Shown: positions 8,918 to 18,126 of the stretch, piece by piece
How positions within the stretch are numbered: the first letter of the stretch is position 1
How the letters are laid out: each line of letters opens with the position of its first letter
Program-made: the position numbers and the translations under genes
Notes under the pieces: generated by a model
The model's input: the letters and a program-made list of their open reading frames with translations, nothing else
The model's database searches: none
Told to the model about the DNA's origin: nothing
Source: a virus
Reading direction: 5' to 3' (one strand)
Virus record (IMG/VR): IMGVR_UViG_3300001398_000004
Location: 18,837-82,836 of that record
Length of the DNA stretch: 64,000 bases

Positions 8918-9855
8918 TGTCTGAAACCTGTACCCGCTGCGGGTTCGATGTTGTGGAGGGCTGCATGCCCAACGGCACTATCAAAGATGCCGAAGACCGC
9001 ATGCGTCACTGCCCCAACATGGCTCGTAAGCTGAAGATAGCCAACATCAGAGAACGTTTAGGCATCCTCTGTAAGGCTACATCAATCAAGACTAGCCCGC
9101 TATTCACGCCTTCAGTGAAAGAGGGGGCTCCATTGGTCGATTTAACCACTCAGAACCTCTTCATCCGAGGGGTGACCAAGAATGGGTTGCACCCACACCT
9201 CAAGCTAGCTCTGGCCGGCAAGATGTGGACCAATCCAACCTATGCCTACAAGATAGTGGAAGACCATCGTCTGAAGGACGTGTATCTAGGTGGCGAGTCT
9301 TTCAGGAACCGTACCCCGACACAACGGGAGCGTAATGAGACCACCAACATCATCTCTGACATAGTCGGGGAAGCCTTCGACCTAGTCATCATCATCTTGG
9401 GTACGCTGGGTTACAAGAACATCGCAGCTCCAGGCATCCTCAAAGAGGCTCTGATGGTTCGGGAGTCCTTGGGGAAAGCCACCTGGCTGTTTGAAAGCAA
9501 GGACCCTGCGATGCCCTGGAAATTCTCCAAGGACTCGGACATCGAACTCTATGTCGAACGTTTTCGACCTATCCAATTGGAGTCTGACGATGACTCTAGT
9601 GACTGGTCCTACGAAGCGAACGGGATCTCAGTGGATGAGCACGAGCCTCAGCAGCCGGACCTGAATCCCGCTGCCCACGAGGTTGATGAGGAGCCCCCTC
9701 CTCCCAGCCCCAGGAAGCCTCAGCGTACGGCATCCAGAGAAATCTATAGAGACGAGCCTCCCTGGAAGCCCTCTGGTGGTGTGGTCGATGACCTGTCTGG
9801 TCCCGGTGGGGGCCCCGACGGCAACCGTAAGAAGAAGTTCAAGGGGAAGTGGTAA
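8917..9855 (+). CDS. Zinc-finger protein of replication module, function unknown
   Basis: 312 residues, start overlaps the helicase stop. The N-terminus has a Cys cluster (CTRCG at 5-9, then Cys at about 16 and 32). The middle has a hydrophobic strand DLVIIILG and conserved-looking basic residues; the last about 90 residues are acidic, then Pro-rich, then end in a basic tail (KKKFKGKW). Position directly before a DnaB-like helicase suggests a helicase loader or ssDNA-binding accessory, but no intact Walker motif is visible, so this is only inference. Confidence 0.55.
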   Translation: MSETCTRCGFDVVEGCMPNGTIKDAEDRMRHCPNMARKLKIANIRERLGILCKATSIKTSPLFTPSVKEGAPLVDLTTQNLFIRGVTKNGLHPHLKLALAGKMWTNPTYAYKIVEDHRLKDVYLGGESFRNRTPTQRERNETTNIISDIVGEAFDLVIIILGTLGYKNIAAPGILKEALMVRESLGKATWLFESKDPAMPWKFSKDSDIELYVERFRPIQLESDDDSSDWSYEANGISVDEHEPQQPDLNPAAHEVDEEPPPPSPRKPQRTASREIYRDEPPWKPSGGVVDDLSGPGGGPDGNRKKKFKGKW

Positions 9856-11309
9856 TGTCTAGCCTACTACGTGGCATCATCGACTACGGAGACAAGAAGA
9901 TCTCCGAAGAATCCATCACTCTCAATTTCAACACCATCAAAGCGGCGAAGTTCGAATGGCACAACCCAGACGAGCGCAAGATCTTTGAGTACATCCTTGC
10001 CTACCACCAGGAAAGCTTGGAGCCTCCGAGTGCTCTCACCATTCGAGACTACTTCAATCGAGCCGACGACTTGGCGGTCATTGAACGCATCAAAGACATT
10101 CACGCGGCGCCCATCTACCAGCGCTCGGACTACCGCAACCTACTCAAGGCAGAGCTAGAGAAGCAGCACCAGACCAAGTTCTTGGCTTTACTCAAGGATG
10201 TCGAGGGGATCGTCACTAAGGGCCTCATTGTCGAGAAAGAGACCCTCAAGGGGACAGCCGCTGGTTTGAAGTACTTGGAACAGAAGGCCTACGAACTACT
10301 GCCCTCCGACACCAATGCAGTAACTAGGGGTGAGATCACTAGGGACGTTCAGGCAGAAAAAGACGCCTACAAGACCGCCAAGAACAACAAGTCCAAAGTC
10401 TACGGCTGTTTTACAGGCTTGGATGACATTGACAAGGTGTGTCACGGTATCAAGAGGGGGGAGCTGTGGATTCATGCCGCAGAGCCCGGCAATCTCAAGA
10501 CTGCCTTCGCTACCAACTGGGCTTACAATGGAGTTACCCGGTACAGATACAATACCTTGTACGTCAGTTTGGAGATGAAGTACGAGCATCTGCGGAAGAT
10601 CATGTGCGCCATGCATACTTCCAACGGTGCGTTCGCTAAGCAAGGCTACAATGCCTTGGATTACCGAAAAATCCGTGACGGAGAGCTGACCCCTGAAGAA
10701 GAAGTGTTCTACGACGCAGCTCTGAACGACCTGTCTACCAACCCCAACTACTGCCGTATGCATGTGTGGGTACCGGATCATGATGTGACGGTCAGGGATA
10801 TTAGAGCGTACACCGAGCAGCTACACAAGGAGCTAGAGATAGGTTTGGTCATCATCGACCAGGGCGAACTAGTCAAACCCCCGAAGAAGTACAACGACAC
10901 GACCTCGGAGCAGAACGCCGTCATTCGTGAGATGAAGCTCATGGCAATGCACTTCAACGGTGGCGAGGGGGTTCCGATCCTAGATCTTCACCAGATCAAT
11001 CGTACGGGTATGACCAACAACGAGAAGAACAAGAAGACTCCCGAGGAACTGGGGCAGTACAAGTACAGGGACTTGTCCTACGCGAATCAGGCGGAGCGCA
11101 GTGCGGACTACATCACGACGACCTATGCTCCAAAGGAACTCATCGAGCAGGGCTACGCGATCATCGGAAACATGAAGAATCGCGACAACCAGAAGTTCGA
11201 TGGTGGCCGCATTGGTGTGGACATGTCCTGTCACAGACTTCGCAATTGGGATGCCCACGCTGCCGGCTTCGGGGCCGACATGTCTCAAGACGACTACTGT
11301 GGGGTATAA
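9855..11309 (+). CDS. DnaB-like replicative helicase
   Basis: 484 residues from the ATG overlapping the upstream TAA; an in-frame GTG at 9849 would add two residues. An N-terminal helical region is followed by a RecA-fold core: P-loop AEPGNLKT at about 209-216 (degenerate against GxxxxGKT but with the Lys-Thr pair), LYVSLEM (motif H1a), and LVIIDQGEL as Walker B. LDLHQINRT matches the motif H3 position of DnaB helicases. Expected to unwind the fork ahead of the family-A polymerase. The primase zinc-finger gene follows with a TAATG overlap, so helicase and primase functions are split but coupled. Confidence 0.82.
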   Translation: MSSLLRGIIDYGDKKISEESITLNFNTIKAAKFEWHNPDERKIFEYILAYHQESLEPPSALTIRDYFNRADDLAVIERIKDIHAAPIYQRSDYRNLLKAELEKQHQTKFLALLKDVEGIVTKGLIVEKETLKGTAAGLKYLEQKAYELLPSDTNAVTRGEITRDVQAEKDAYKTAKNNKSKVYGCFTGLDDIDKVCHGIKRGELWIHAAEPGNLKTAFATNWAYNGVTRYRYNTLYVSLEMKYEHLRKIMCAMHTSNGAFAKQGYNALDYRKIRDGELTPEEEVFYDAALNDLSTNPNYCRMHVWVPDHDVTVRDIRAYTEQLHKELEIGLVIIDQGELVKPPKKYNDTTSEQNAVIREMKLMAMHFNGGEGVPILDLHQINRTGMTNNEKNKKTPEELGQYKYRDLSYANQAERSADYITTTYAPKELIEQGYAIIGNMKNRDNQKFDGGRIGVDMSCHRLRNWDAHAAGFGADMSQDDYCGV

Positions 11310-11923
11310 TGGCCAATAACGAGGAGATGATCAAGGCGTGGTACGCAATGCGGCGGGCCACGATCCACGAGCAGATCACGGCTCACGACATTCTACGCAT
11401 GAATGGGGTTACGTTCCGGCACACTTCGGATCGGGAGGAGCAGTTCTCCTGCCCGTTCCACGGTAAGGACGCCAAGCCTTCCGCCCGTGTGTACCCCGCC
11501 AAAGCGGACAGCCGATCACACGTTTGGTGCTACGTGTGCCAGAAGAGCTGGGATGCCATTTCCCTGTGGAAGAAGTACTCAGGGGACGAGAATGGGCATC
11601 ATCGTATCCTTACGGAGATGGAGAAGCATCTAGGTATCACACCTCCTAAGGTTCCCGAGGGCACTCACGATCTCCCACAGGTGGATACTAGGGCCAAGGA
11701 CCTGTTCACGACTTTGCTGGACCTTTGCGAGCATCGTTTGAGGACAGCTAGGGACAGCTACTTTTCCCAGGAGGACATGGCGGGCTTCCTAATAGCCGGC
11801 TCCATCTTGGATAAGCTGACTTTTCGAATCGCGGAGGGTAAGCTCGCTTATGAGAAGGCCAACGAGCTACTCAAGCAACTGATCGACAAGATCGGCGATA
11901 GGATTCGTGGCGAGGCACATTAA
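11309..11923 (+). CDS. DNA primase zinc-binding (CHC2) protein
   Basis: 204 residues from the ATG overlapping the helicase stop. Cys48, His51, Cys74 and Cys77 form a CHC2-type zinc finger like the N-terminus of DnaG. No TOPRIM catalytic domain is visible in this short protein; the C-terminal half is helical. It may be the zinc domain of a split primase, with the catalytic part encoded elsewhere, or a degenerate primase. Coupled to the DnaB-like helicase. Confidence 0.78.
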   Translation: MANNEEMIKAWYAMRRATIHEQITAHDILRMNGVTFRHTSDREEQFSCPFHGKDAKPSARVYPAKADSRSHVWCYVCQKSWDAISLWKKYSGDENGHHRILTEMEKHLGITPPKVPEGTHDLPQVDTRAKDLFTTLLDLCEHRLRTARDSYFSQEDMAGFLIAGSILDKLTFRIAEGKLAYEKANELLKQLIDKIGDRIRGEAH

Positions 11924-12332
11924 GCTCCCCACCCGTGAGATGGGTGAAGTACGTCTGCTGTTGATACAGCAAGAGGCGGGCGGCACCTGGGAGGACGAGT
12001 GGGAACTTCTACGGGAGACTCCCTTCGGCACCCAATTCAGCGTCATTTCCAAAGAGGTCTTAGACCATGCCTTGCATCGGTGGTCTAAGCCGCTGGTCGA
12101 TGCCCTAGGAATTCCTCCGGCGGGCGCACTCAAGAAGATTCCGAAAGTATCCAGAGAGTGTATCAAACGCAGTCATTGCATCCAGTACGAAGCGAAGAAT
12201 TGTTTCCCAGAGGCTAAGGCAATGCCCTGGTGCTACGAGCCCGACGGTGTAAATGACGAAACGGTTCGTCAGACGGCTACTAGAGCCATTCAAGAGTGGC
12301 GTGACGGTGTGCATTTGGTCGTGATTCAGTAG
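11907..12332 (+). CDS. Hypothetical protein of replication module
   Basis: 141 residues from GTG at 11907, overlapping the primase gene by 17 bases; an in-frame ATG at 11940 is an alternative. Contains four Cys in the second half (ECIKRSHC, NC, PWC), possibly metal-binding. No family recognised. Same operon as primase and polymerase. Confidence 0.6.
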   Translation: MARHIKLPTREMGEVRLLLIQQEAGGTWEDEWELLRETPFGTQFSVISKEVLDHALHRWSKPLVDALGIPPAGALKKIPKVSRECIKRSHCIQYEAKNCFPEAKAMPWCYEPDGVNDETVRQTATRAIQEWRDGVHLVVIQ

Positions 12333-12370
12333 TTGTGAACCCCTCTCTTTCCTGATTCCGAAGGACGCAT

Positions 12371-15193
12371 ATGCCTGAAGACGTAGAGTTCGAAGAAATA
12401 GACAGTTCAGTGGACTTGTTCGAAGCGGCTCCACTTGCTTTGACCAGGGCGCCGACCCCTCGACAAGCCACGGTGATCGCTGGGGATCGCCTAGACGAAT
12501 TCAGAGAGAGCTTGGTAGCTGAGGGCGAAACCGCTGTCGGCGATTTGACCAAGCCGTGGATGAAGTTCCACCAGTTTGTGCTCGTCAAAACGGTAGAGCA
12601 GGTGCGCCAAATAGTTGATTCTATGCTGGAGCACGGTCGCGGGGCTATAGACTTGGAGACCGAGGGGTTGGACAACCGCATCTACTACGATGAGGAGGAC
12701 AAGCCCTATACGGTGCACAAGATCGTAGGTTTCTGCCTAGGTTACAAGGGAATAGGGCACTACATCCCCGTTCGACATAAGTTCGACACGTTCTACGGAG
12801 AGAAGGACCCGAATGTGCCGTCCGCAGGAGTGGAGTCGGAAATACGACGCCTTTGCCTGGCCTCTCAGCCTGTCTTGACTGAGGAGGGCCTTCAAGAAGA
12901 CACTCTGGCTTCGCCCAAAATAGCAGTACCTCCTAAGGTCGTGCTGTACTTCTGGCACGCCAAGTTTGACCAGGAGTTCCTATACCCCATCACGGGTATA
13001 GACTTCTGGCACCCAGCCTCGTTTGAAGACGGCATGTTGGCGGCTTATACGACTTTCTCGGATGACGATTCCTTGGGCCTCAAGGACAAGGCTTTTCAGC
13101 GTCTTCAAATAGAGGACCCTGAACTTAAAGTCGATGGGAAGCCCGTACGGCATCCCTATGAGATGATCAAGTTCAAAGAGCTTTTCAGCAAGGGGAAGAG
13201 CAACAAGGACATGCACTTTGCCGACCTCTATCCAGAGGAGGGGAGTGCTGTAGTTAAGTACGCCTGTTCTGACGCTATCTGTACAGAGGCTCTCTGTGAG
13301 ACCAAGAAGGTCGATTGGGCGTTAACGCAACCCAATCTAAAGGTCCACTACAAGGAAGTACTCACAGCCATTACGGACAAGAAGTTCGCGTTCACCTATC
13401 GTTTGGAGAAACAAACGGCTCAGGCAACCCGAGTCATGGAGCGCCCTAGGGTCAAGATCGACAAGAAGGAGATCGTCGCCCTGTTGGCTAGGGCTGAGGC
13501 AGAACGGGACAAGTACTCGGCTCTGATCACTAGTATGGCCGAAAAAAGAGGCCTTGAGAACTTCAATGTAGGCAGCACCAAACAGCTATCTGACTTCCTG
13601 TTCACAAGTAAAGGTCTGGACATCAGTCCTAAGCCCGAGCAGAACGCCGCCTCAGGGCAGTACAAGACGGATGCCGCGACGCTTGAGAAGATGTCCGAGA
13701 ATCCGGACGCTCAGGAGGTCCTAGTTTGGATCGTCAAATATCGCCAGATCGACAAGATCATTGGGACATACCTGACTAGCATGTCCACGAACTGCGACGC
13801 CAACGACGAGCTACGGTTCGGGTTCAATCAGACAGGCGCTGCGACCGGTCGCTTTACAGCTTCGGCGGGTATGCCAGATCACGGCTACTCGGGTATCCCC
13901 ATTCACGGGATCCCTGCTAGGAGCGACCCTAAGAAGCCGGAGGTTGCCCATTCCCTGCGTCGAGCCTTCGTAGCTAGAAAAGGGTATACCTTGGTCAAGG
14001 TCGACTACGCCGGCCAGGAACTACGTGTTGTCGCCAACCTTTCCGGTGAGAAGGTGTGGATCGACGAGTTCCTTAACGGAACAGGAGACCTACACACTAT
14101 CACGGCCAAGGCCTTCTTCGGACAGCACATCACTAAAGAGGATAAAGTCGAACGTACTGCGGGGAAAACCGCGAACTTCGCTCTAATCTATGGTGGCGGA
14201 CCTCAAGCTATCATGCGGGCAACTGGGTGTGACAAAGTCGAGGGGACTAGACGTAAGGCCAACTTTGACAAGAGCGTACCAACGTTCGCTGGTTGGGTGA
14301 AGACTCAGCATGCCAATGTGAAAAAGACCAAGGGTGTCTTCACGGCTTTCGGTCGATTCATTGCCATTCCCGACGCTAATGTGAAGGCAGGAGACCTTGA
14401 TAACAAGGGGAATCCTATCATTGAGGCCGACGCCCGTAAGATTGGGGCGGCTTGTGAGCGGAAGTCCACTAATTTCCCGATCCAAGGTTCGGGAGCAGAT
14501 ATCATGAAGATATCCATGGTCAAGCTTGTGAAGGAGTTCACAAAGTTTGGCTGGCTACGTCATGGTGGGGACGATTCTGTTCGGATGCTCCTCACGGTCC
14601 ACGATGAAATCGTGTTCGAGGTCAAGCATGAGCGCCTTGCTCAGGCCATGCCCGTCATTATCGCTACCATGGAATTCCCTTCTAAGATGGCGAAATGGCG
14701 GGTCCCGCTAATTGTAGAACCCCTCATCAGCCAGACCTGGGAAGCTAAGCTTGATTGGCACGAAGTCATGGCCGGCAAGAAAGCGGACGGAACCCCTGTG
14801 CCGGTGCCTAAGTGGCTCGAAGGCACCCTCAAGCCTGGAGAGGAGCACGATACTCCAGAGGCAGTACCCCCTCATCAGGTGACCCCTCTAACGGTATCTA
14901 CTATCGTTCCCTCGGGGCCTGTCAATCCGACTAAGGGAACCCTTCCAACTTACATCTTCGCTTTGAACGATACCTACTTGACCCGTCGGTCGGTCGATCT
15001 GGTTTTTGAAGCCCTAGCGGCCTCTATCGACCCTGACAGCAGGGTGTTTCTGTGCCTCAAGGATAGTCAGCACAATATCTTGATTGACCCGACAAAGAGG
15101 AAAATACCAATAAATCCACAGACTTTCTCTATGAAGCTGCGGGACAAGAACCTGGGGTCGGGGGATCATATGTACAAAGAAGATCCTTTATGA
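12371..15193 (+). CDS. polA: Family-A DNA polymerase with 3'-5' exonuclease
   Basis: 940 residues. The exonuclease domain begins near residue 90 with the metal-binding DLE (D94, E96). The polymerase domain carries motif A (VKVDYAGQELRV), the O-helix region RTAGKTANFALIYGGG, and motif C VHDEIV. The 5'-3' exonuclease of bacterial Pol I is absent, as usual in phages. About 130 residues follow the polymerase core and look like a separate small domain after a Pro/Thr-rich linker; its role is unknown. Starts 38 bp after the previous gene and is probably part of the same transcript. Confidence 0.93.
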   Translation: MPEDVEFEEIDSSVDLFEAAPLALTRAPTPRQATVIAGDRLDEFRESLVAEGETAVGDLTKPWMKFHQFVLVKTVEQVRQIVDSMLEHGRGAIDLETEGLDNRIYYDEEDKPYTVHKIVGFCLGYKGIGHYIPVRHKFDTFYGEKDPNVPSAGVESEIRRLCLASQPVLTEEGLQEDTLASPKIAVPPKVVLYFWHAKFDQEFLYPITGIDFWHPASFEDGMLAAYTTFSDDDSLGLKDKAFQRLQIEDPELKVDGKPVRHPYEMIKFKELFSKGKSNKDMHFADLYPEEGSAVVKYACSDAICTEALCETKKVDWALTQPNLKVHYKEVLTAITDKKFAFTYRLEKQTAQATRVMERPRVKIDKKEIVALLARAEAERDKYSALITSMAEKRGLENFNVGSTKQLSDFLFTSKGLDISPKPEQNAASGQYKTDAATLEKMSENPDAQEVLVWIVKYRQIDKIIGTYLTSMSTNCDANDELRFGFNQTGAATGRFTASAGMPDHGYSGIPIHGIPARSDPKKPEVAHSLRRAFVARKGYTLVKVDYAGQELRVVANLSGEKVWIDEFLNGTGDLHTITAKAFFGQHITKEDKVERTAGKTANFALIYGGGPQAIMRATGCDKVEGTRRKANFDKSVPTFAGWVKTQHANVKKTKGVFTAFGRFIAIPDANVKAGDLDNKGNPIIEADARKIGAACERKSTNFPIQGSGADIMKISMVKLVKEFTKFGWLRHGGDDSVRMLLTVHDEIVFEVKHERLAQAMPVIIATMEFPSKMAKWRVPLIVEPLISQTWEAKLDWHEVMAGKKADGTPVPVPKWLEGTLKPGEEHDTPEAVPPHQVTPLTVSTIVPSGPVNPTKGTLPTYIFALNDTYLTRRSVDLVFEALAASIDPDSRVFLCLKDSQHNILIDPTKRKIPINPQTFSMKLRDKNLGSGDHMYKEDPL

Positions 15194-15214
15194 TCCTCCT
15201 ATTAGAGGCCGAAC

Positions 15215-15856
15215 ATGCCTAGCCAACCCCCGCGTCGAGATCTTCTCCAAGAATGCGATGAGAAGAAGGTGCCCCTGCAAGAGATCTTGCAGGGGTGGTG
15301 CCCTAGGTGTGTGAATCCTGGGTGTACCCGTAGTCAATGGGGGAAGAGCAAGTTTGAGGACAGGGTCATCCATTGGGAAGACCGCCTGTTCTTGAATCCT
15401 GCCAAGCTGGATCCGACCGACCCTCGATTCAGTCTCATTTCTGCGAAGAATTTCTTGACAATCGCTCCTGGGACCCCAGGGTCTCCGACCTCGGATTGGA
15501 TAGACCCCAGGCAGACCCGTGCTGAACCCGTAATGGTGCAGGTGCCGGTAACAGTGATGCCAGTCCCGACGCCTTACACCCCGCCTGTGGTCGTGGTGGA
15601 GGCGCCTAAGGCAGCAGAAGTCGAGGCGCAGGCTCCTACAGTCCTTGCTCCCGAGCCTGTAGTTGTGGTACAAAAGGCGCCGGTCACCCTACCTGCGCTC
15701 CAAAATACGGTAGTCAGACCTCAACAAATGATCGACGGTGGGCTCAGGTCGAGTCAAACTTCGGTGTTAGATCCCTGGGCACCAAAGCCTTCACTGAGCC
15801 CTAGCGGCGAACGGGTCGTAACACCTGGCGCCAAAATCAAGCTCGGCGGAGGCTGA
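15215..15856 (+). CDS. Zinc-motif protein with Pro/Val-rich linker
   Basis: 213 residues. The N-terminal part has a Cys cluster (CPRC, then Cys at about 35) and conserved-looking aromatic residues (HWEDRLFLNP). From about residue 100 a long low-complexity Pro/Val/Ala linker runs to a short basic C-terminus. No family recognised. Last gene of the replication run. Confidence 0.6.
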   Translation: MPSQPPRRDLLQECDEKKVPLQEILQGWCPRCVNPGCTRSQWGKSKFEDRVIHWEDRLFLNPAKLDPTDPRFSLISAKNFLTIAPGTPGSPTSDWIDPRQTRAEPVMVQVPVTVMPVPTPYTPPVVVVEAPKAAEVEAQAPTVLAPEPVVVVQKAPVTLPALQNTVVRPQQMIDGGLRSSQTSVLDPWAPKPSLSPSGERVVTPGAKIKLGGG

Positions 15857-15863
15857 CTCAGCC

Positions 15864-15870
15864 GGTGTAT
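15864..15870 (+). promoter_or_regulatory. Class 1 promoter-like motif (GGTGTAT)
   Basis: 31 bases before the ATG of the DUF2997-like gene, further than usual for this set. A Shine-Dalgarno AAGGAG lies between. Confidence 0.3.
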
Positions 15871-15901
15871 GAACCGTAGTTACCCCTAAGGAGATGAGCC
15901 C

Positions 15902-16066
15902 ATGAAATTCGAAGTCTTGATTTACCCCGACGGCAAGCGCACCCACGAAGTGATCGAACGTACGGAGGGTGAGAACTGCGAGAAGATTCTCCAGTTCAAC
16001 GCCGGCACGATGGTGTCCGATGAACGGACCGGCCCCGACTGCGATAAAGTCGAAGAAACCAACTGA
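15902..16066 (+). CDS. DUF2997-like small protein
   Basis: 54 residues with a strong Shine-Dalgarno (AAGGAG) before the ATG. The pattern MKFEVLIYPDGKR...GENCEKI fits the DUF2997 family, which in cyanobacteria is found beside DUF1257 (Ycf35) and Ycf46-type ATPases. The same three-gene order occurs here. Molecular function unknown. Confidence 0.7.
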   Translation: MKFEVLIYPDGKRTHEVIERTEGENCEKILQFNAGTMVSDERTGPDCDKVEETN

Positions 16067-16108
16067 TTCTCAAAGAAACAAAGAAACAAGGAAACGAAAG
16101 GAATAATC

Positions 16109-16432
16109 ATGTCGCACAAAGTGACTTTCAAGTCAGAGTTCAAGGATGCGGAGTTGGTCAAAAATGCCCTCACCGCCAAGAAGTACACGTTCAACCAAAC
16201 GGGCAACGTGTTCGCAATCACCAGTGGCCCGTTCAACCGCGCCACGCTCGACGCCAACACGGGCGAGCTGACTGGTGATACGGACTACCATCGCAAGGAT
16301 GAGCTAGGCGCATTCCGTCAAGCATACTCGGAAGCTGAGTTCCGTCGCCAAGCGGCCATCGAGGGTCTCACCATCGAAAGTCGTACGGAAACCAACGGCA
16401 TCGTTCGTATGCTTTGCTCTTCGTACGGCTGA
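16109..16432 (+). CDS. DUF1257 / Ycf35-like protein
   Basis: 107 residues. The start MSHKVTFKSEFKDAELVKNAL and the TDYHRKDELG...FRQAYSEAE segment match the DUF1257 (Ycf35) family, known from plastid genomes, cyanobacteria and some phages. Preceded by a purine-rich leader with AAAGGAA. Followed by a terminator. It probably works with the neighbouring DUF2997 and AAA ATPase proteins; the biochemical role is not known to me. Confidence 0.75.
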   Translation: MSHKVTFKSEFKDAELVKNALTAKKYTFNQTGNVFAITSGPFNRATLDANTGELTGDTDYHRKDELGAFRQAYSEAEFRRQAAIEGLTIESRTETNGIVRMLCSSYG

Positions 16433-16450
16433 TCTCTAGCTCTGGTCGTT

Positions 16451-16492
16451 AAACGGGCCCTGTCCTTTTTAGGATTAGGGCCCGTTTCTTTT
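16451..16492 (+). terminator. Rho-independent terminator
   Basis: AAACGGGCCC at 16451-16460 pairs perfectly with GGGCCCGTTT at 16478-16487, followed by CTTTT. It separates the DUF1257 gene from the AAA ATPase, which has its own promoter-like motif right after. Confidence 0.85.
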
Positions 16493-16501
16493 CCATGTCC
16501 C

Positions 16502-16508
16502 GGTGTAA
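16502..16508 (+). promoter_or_regulatory. Class 1 promoter-like motif (GGTGTAA)
   Basis: 14 bases before the ATG of the AAA ATPase and immediately after a terminator, which supports a promoter role. Confidence 0.5.
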
Positions 16509-16522
16509 AGCAGAGCACGATC

Positions 16523-18091
16523 ATGAACGAAGAACTCAAATTCCACCTAAGGTCCCTCACTCGGTTCATCTACTTCGTCACGGAGGAAGAAGACCGCTTC
16601 TTGCTGGATATCGAGAAGACCCTGGGTCCGCTTAAGAAGGCCGCCACCTTCGTCTACAATGCGGCCTTTGGGCTGCAAGCCCTCAAGGGTCTAGCTGATG
16701 ATTGGAAGTCCCGAGAGCACAAGGTCGACACCAACACCACGAATATCAACGAAGCCCTCATCAAGGTATACAAGGACGACCCCAGAGAGCTTCAGTTTTA
16801 CTACGTCATTACGGATCCTGATCGGTATCTGACGGATCCCCATGTCGTGCGGCGCCTGCTCAATATCGCCCACCAGCTCCACAACAATAACGAGATCATC
16901 AAGGTCATCATCTTCGCTGGTCCCCGCCTCGTAATCCCGCAGAAGTTGCAGAGGTACATCGAAGTCGTTCACGATAAGGGTCTGACTGACGATCAGCTCC
17001 AAGACACTGTCTCTGAGATCTGTAAGCAGCTGACCATCGCCCCCACAGCGAATATCGCGAAGACCTTCAAGGGATTGAATTCCTGGGAAGTTGACGCAGC
17101 CATTGCTCAGAGTGTCATCCTCAACCGTGTTCCCGGCAATAGCGAGAAGCGTATTGATGCCAAGCACATCGCTGAATTCAAGCGACGCCAGCTCAAGAAG
17201 ACCGACCTCGTCAGCTACATCGATACCAGCGAGTGGGGCTTCGACAGGGTCGGAGGAGCCGATCGGTTCAAAGCTTGGGCCAACAAGACCAAAGCTGCTT
17301 GGACTGATGCTGGGCAGAAGTTTGGCCTGGTGCCACCCAAGGGAGTCCTCCTGGCAGGGCTCTGGGGTTGTGGCAAAAGCATCTCGGTGAAAGCTCTTGG
17401 CAATGCCTGGAAGCTCCCAGTGGTTCAGCTAGAAATGGGCAAACTTCGTTCAAGTGGCGTCGGTGATTCCGAGGCCAACACCTATCGAGTACTCAATCTG
17501 ATTGAGTCGGTGGCCCCTTGCATCCTCTGGATTGATGAGGCTGAGAAGTCCCTGTCAGGCAGCGCTTCTTCGTCCCACAGCGATTCTGGAACGACCTCCC
17601 GCATGATCGGTATTCTCTCCACGTGGATGCAGGAGACGAAGGCCAGGGTCTGTACGGCCATGACCGCCAACACCCTGAAGAATCTGCCGACAGAATTCGT
17701 CAACCGCATGAACGAGCGCTTCTTCTTCGACCTCCCGGCCGAGGAGGAGCGCGTCGATATCCTCAAGATCCACCTGAAGGCCAAAGGTCAAGACCCCACC
17801 AGGTACAATCTGGCCAGCCTCTCGGAAGCCGCCAAGAACATGGTGGGTCGTGAGATCGAGCAGGCCATCGAAGCGGCAATGACGGAGTCCTTTGACGCCA
17901 ACAAGGAGGGTCTGGACGGGGAGATCCTGGAGAATGAACTCCAGCAGAAGCCCCGCATCTTCAAGACCATGAGTGACGAGATCCGGGAACTCACGGATTG
18001 GGTTGGCTACGATGACGAGGTAAACGACGGAATCCGTGCTAGGTTTGCGTCCTCCGAACGGATTTCCCTATACCGCCAAAACAAAGCCTGA
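16523..18091 (+). CDS. Ycf46-type AAA+ ATPase
   Basis: 522 residues. An N-terminal domain (1-225) of the Ycf46 kind is followed by an AAA+ core: Walker A GLWGCGKS at 279-286, Walker B CILWIDEAEKS near 330, an arginine-finger region (EFVNRMNERFF) and a C-terminal lid. Ycf46 proteins are FtsH-like in the AAA core but lack the protease and membrane parts. Neighbours DUF2997 and DUF1257, and a vWA protein further on, suggest an AAA/vWA remodelling system, comparable in layout to MoxR-vWA pairs; the substrate is unknown. Confidence 0.8.
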   Translation: MNEELKFHLRSLTRFIYFVTEEEDRFLLDIEKTLGPLKKAATFVYNAAFGLQALKGLADDWKSREHKVDTNTTNINEALIKVYKDDPRELQFYYVITDPDRYLTDPHVVRRLLNIAHQLHNNNEIIKVIIFAGPRLVIPQKLQRYIEVVHDKGLTDDQLQDTVSEICKQLTIAPTANIAKTFKGLNSWEVDAAIAQSVILNRVPGNSEKRIDAKHIAEFKRRQLKKTDLVSYIDTSEWGFDRVGGADRFKAWANKTKAAWTDAGQKFGLVPPKGVLLAGLWGCGKSISVKALGNAWKLPVVQLEMGKLRSSGVGDSEANTYRVLNLIESVAPCILWIDEAEKSLSGSASSSHSDSGTTSRMIGILSTWMQETKARVCTAMTANTLKNLPTEFVNRMNERFFFDLPAEEERVDILKIHLKAKGQDPTRYNLASLSEAAKNMVGREIEQAIEAAMTESFDANKEGLDGEILENELQQKPRIFKTMSDEIRELTDWVGYDDEVNDGIRARFASSERISLYRQNKA

Positions 18092-18093
18092 TG

Positions 18094-18111
18094 CCTCTGA
18101 GTATTCAGAGG
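18094..18111 (+). other. Intergenic hairpin
   Basis: CCTCTGA and TCAGAGG form a perfect 7-bp stem with loop GTAT, just after the AAA ATPase stop. No U-tract. It could slow nucleases or lightly attenuate transcription. Confidence 0.35.
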
Positions 18112-18126
18112 TGAATTGAAATAAAT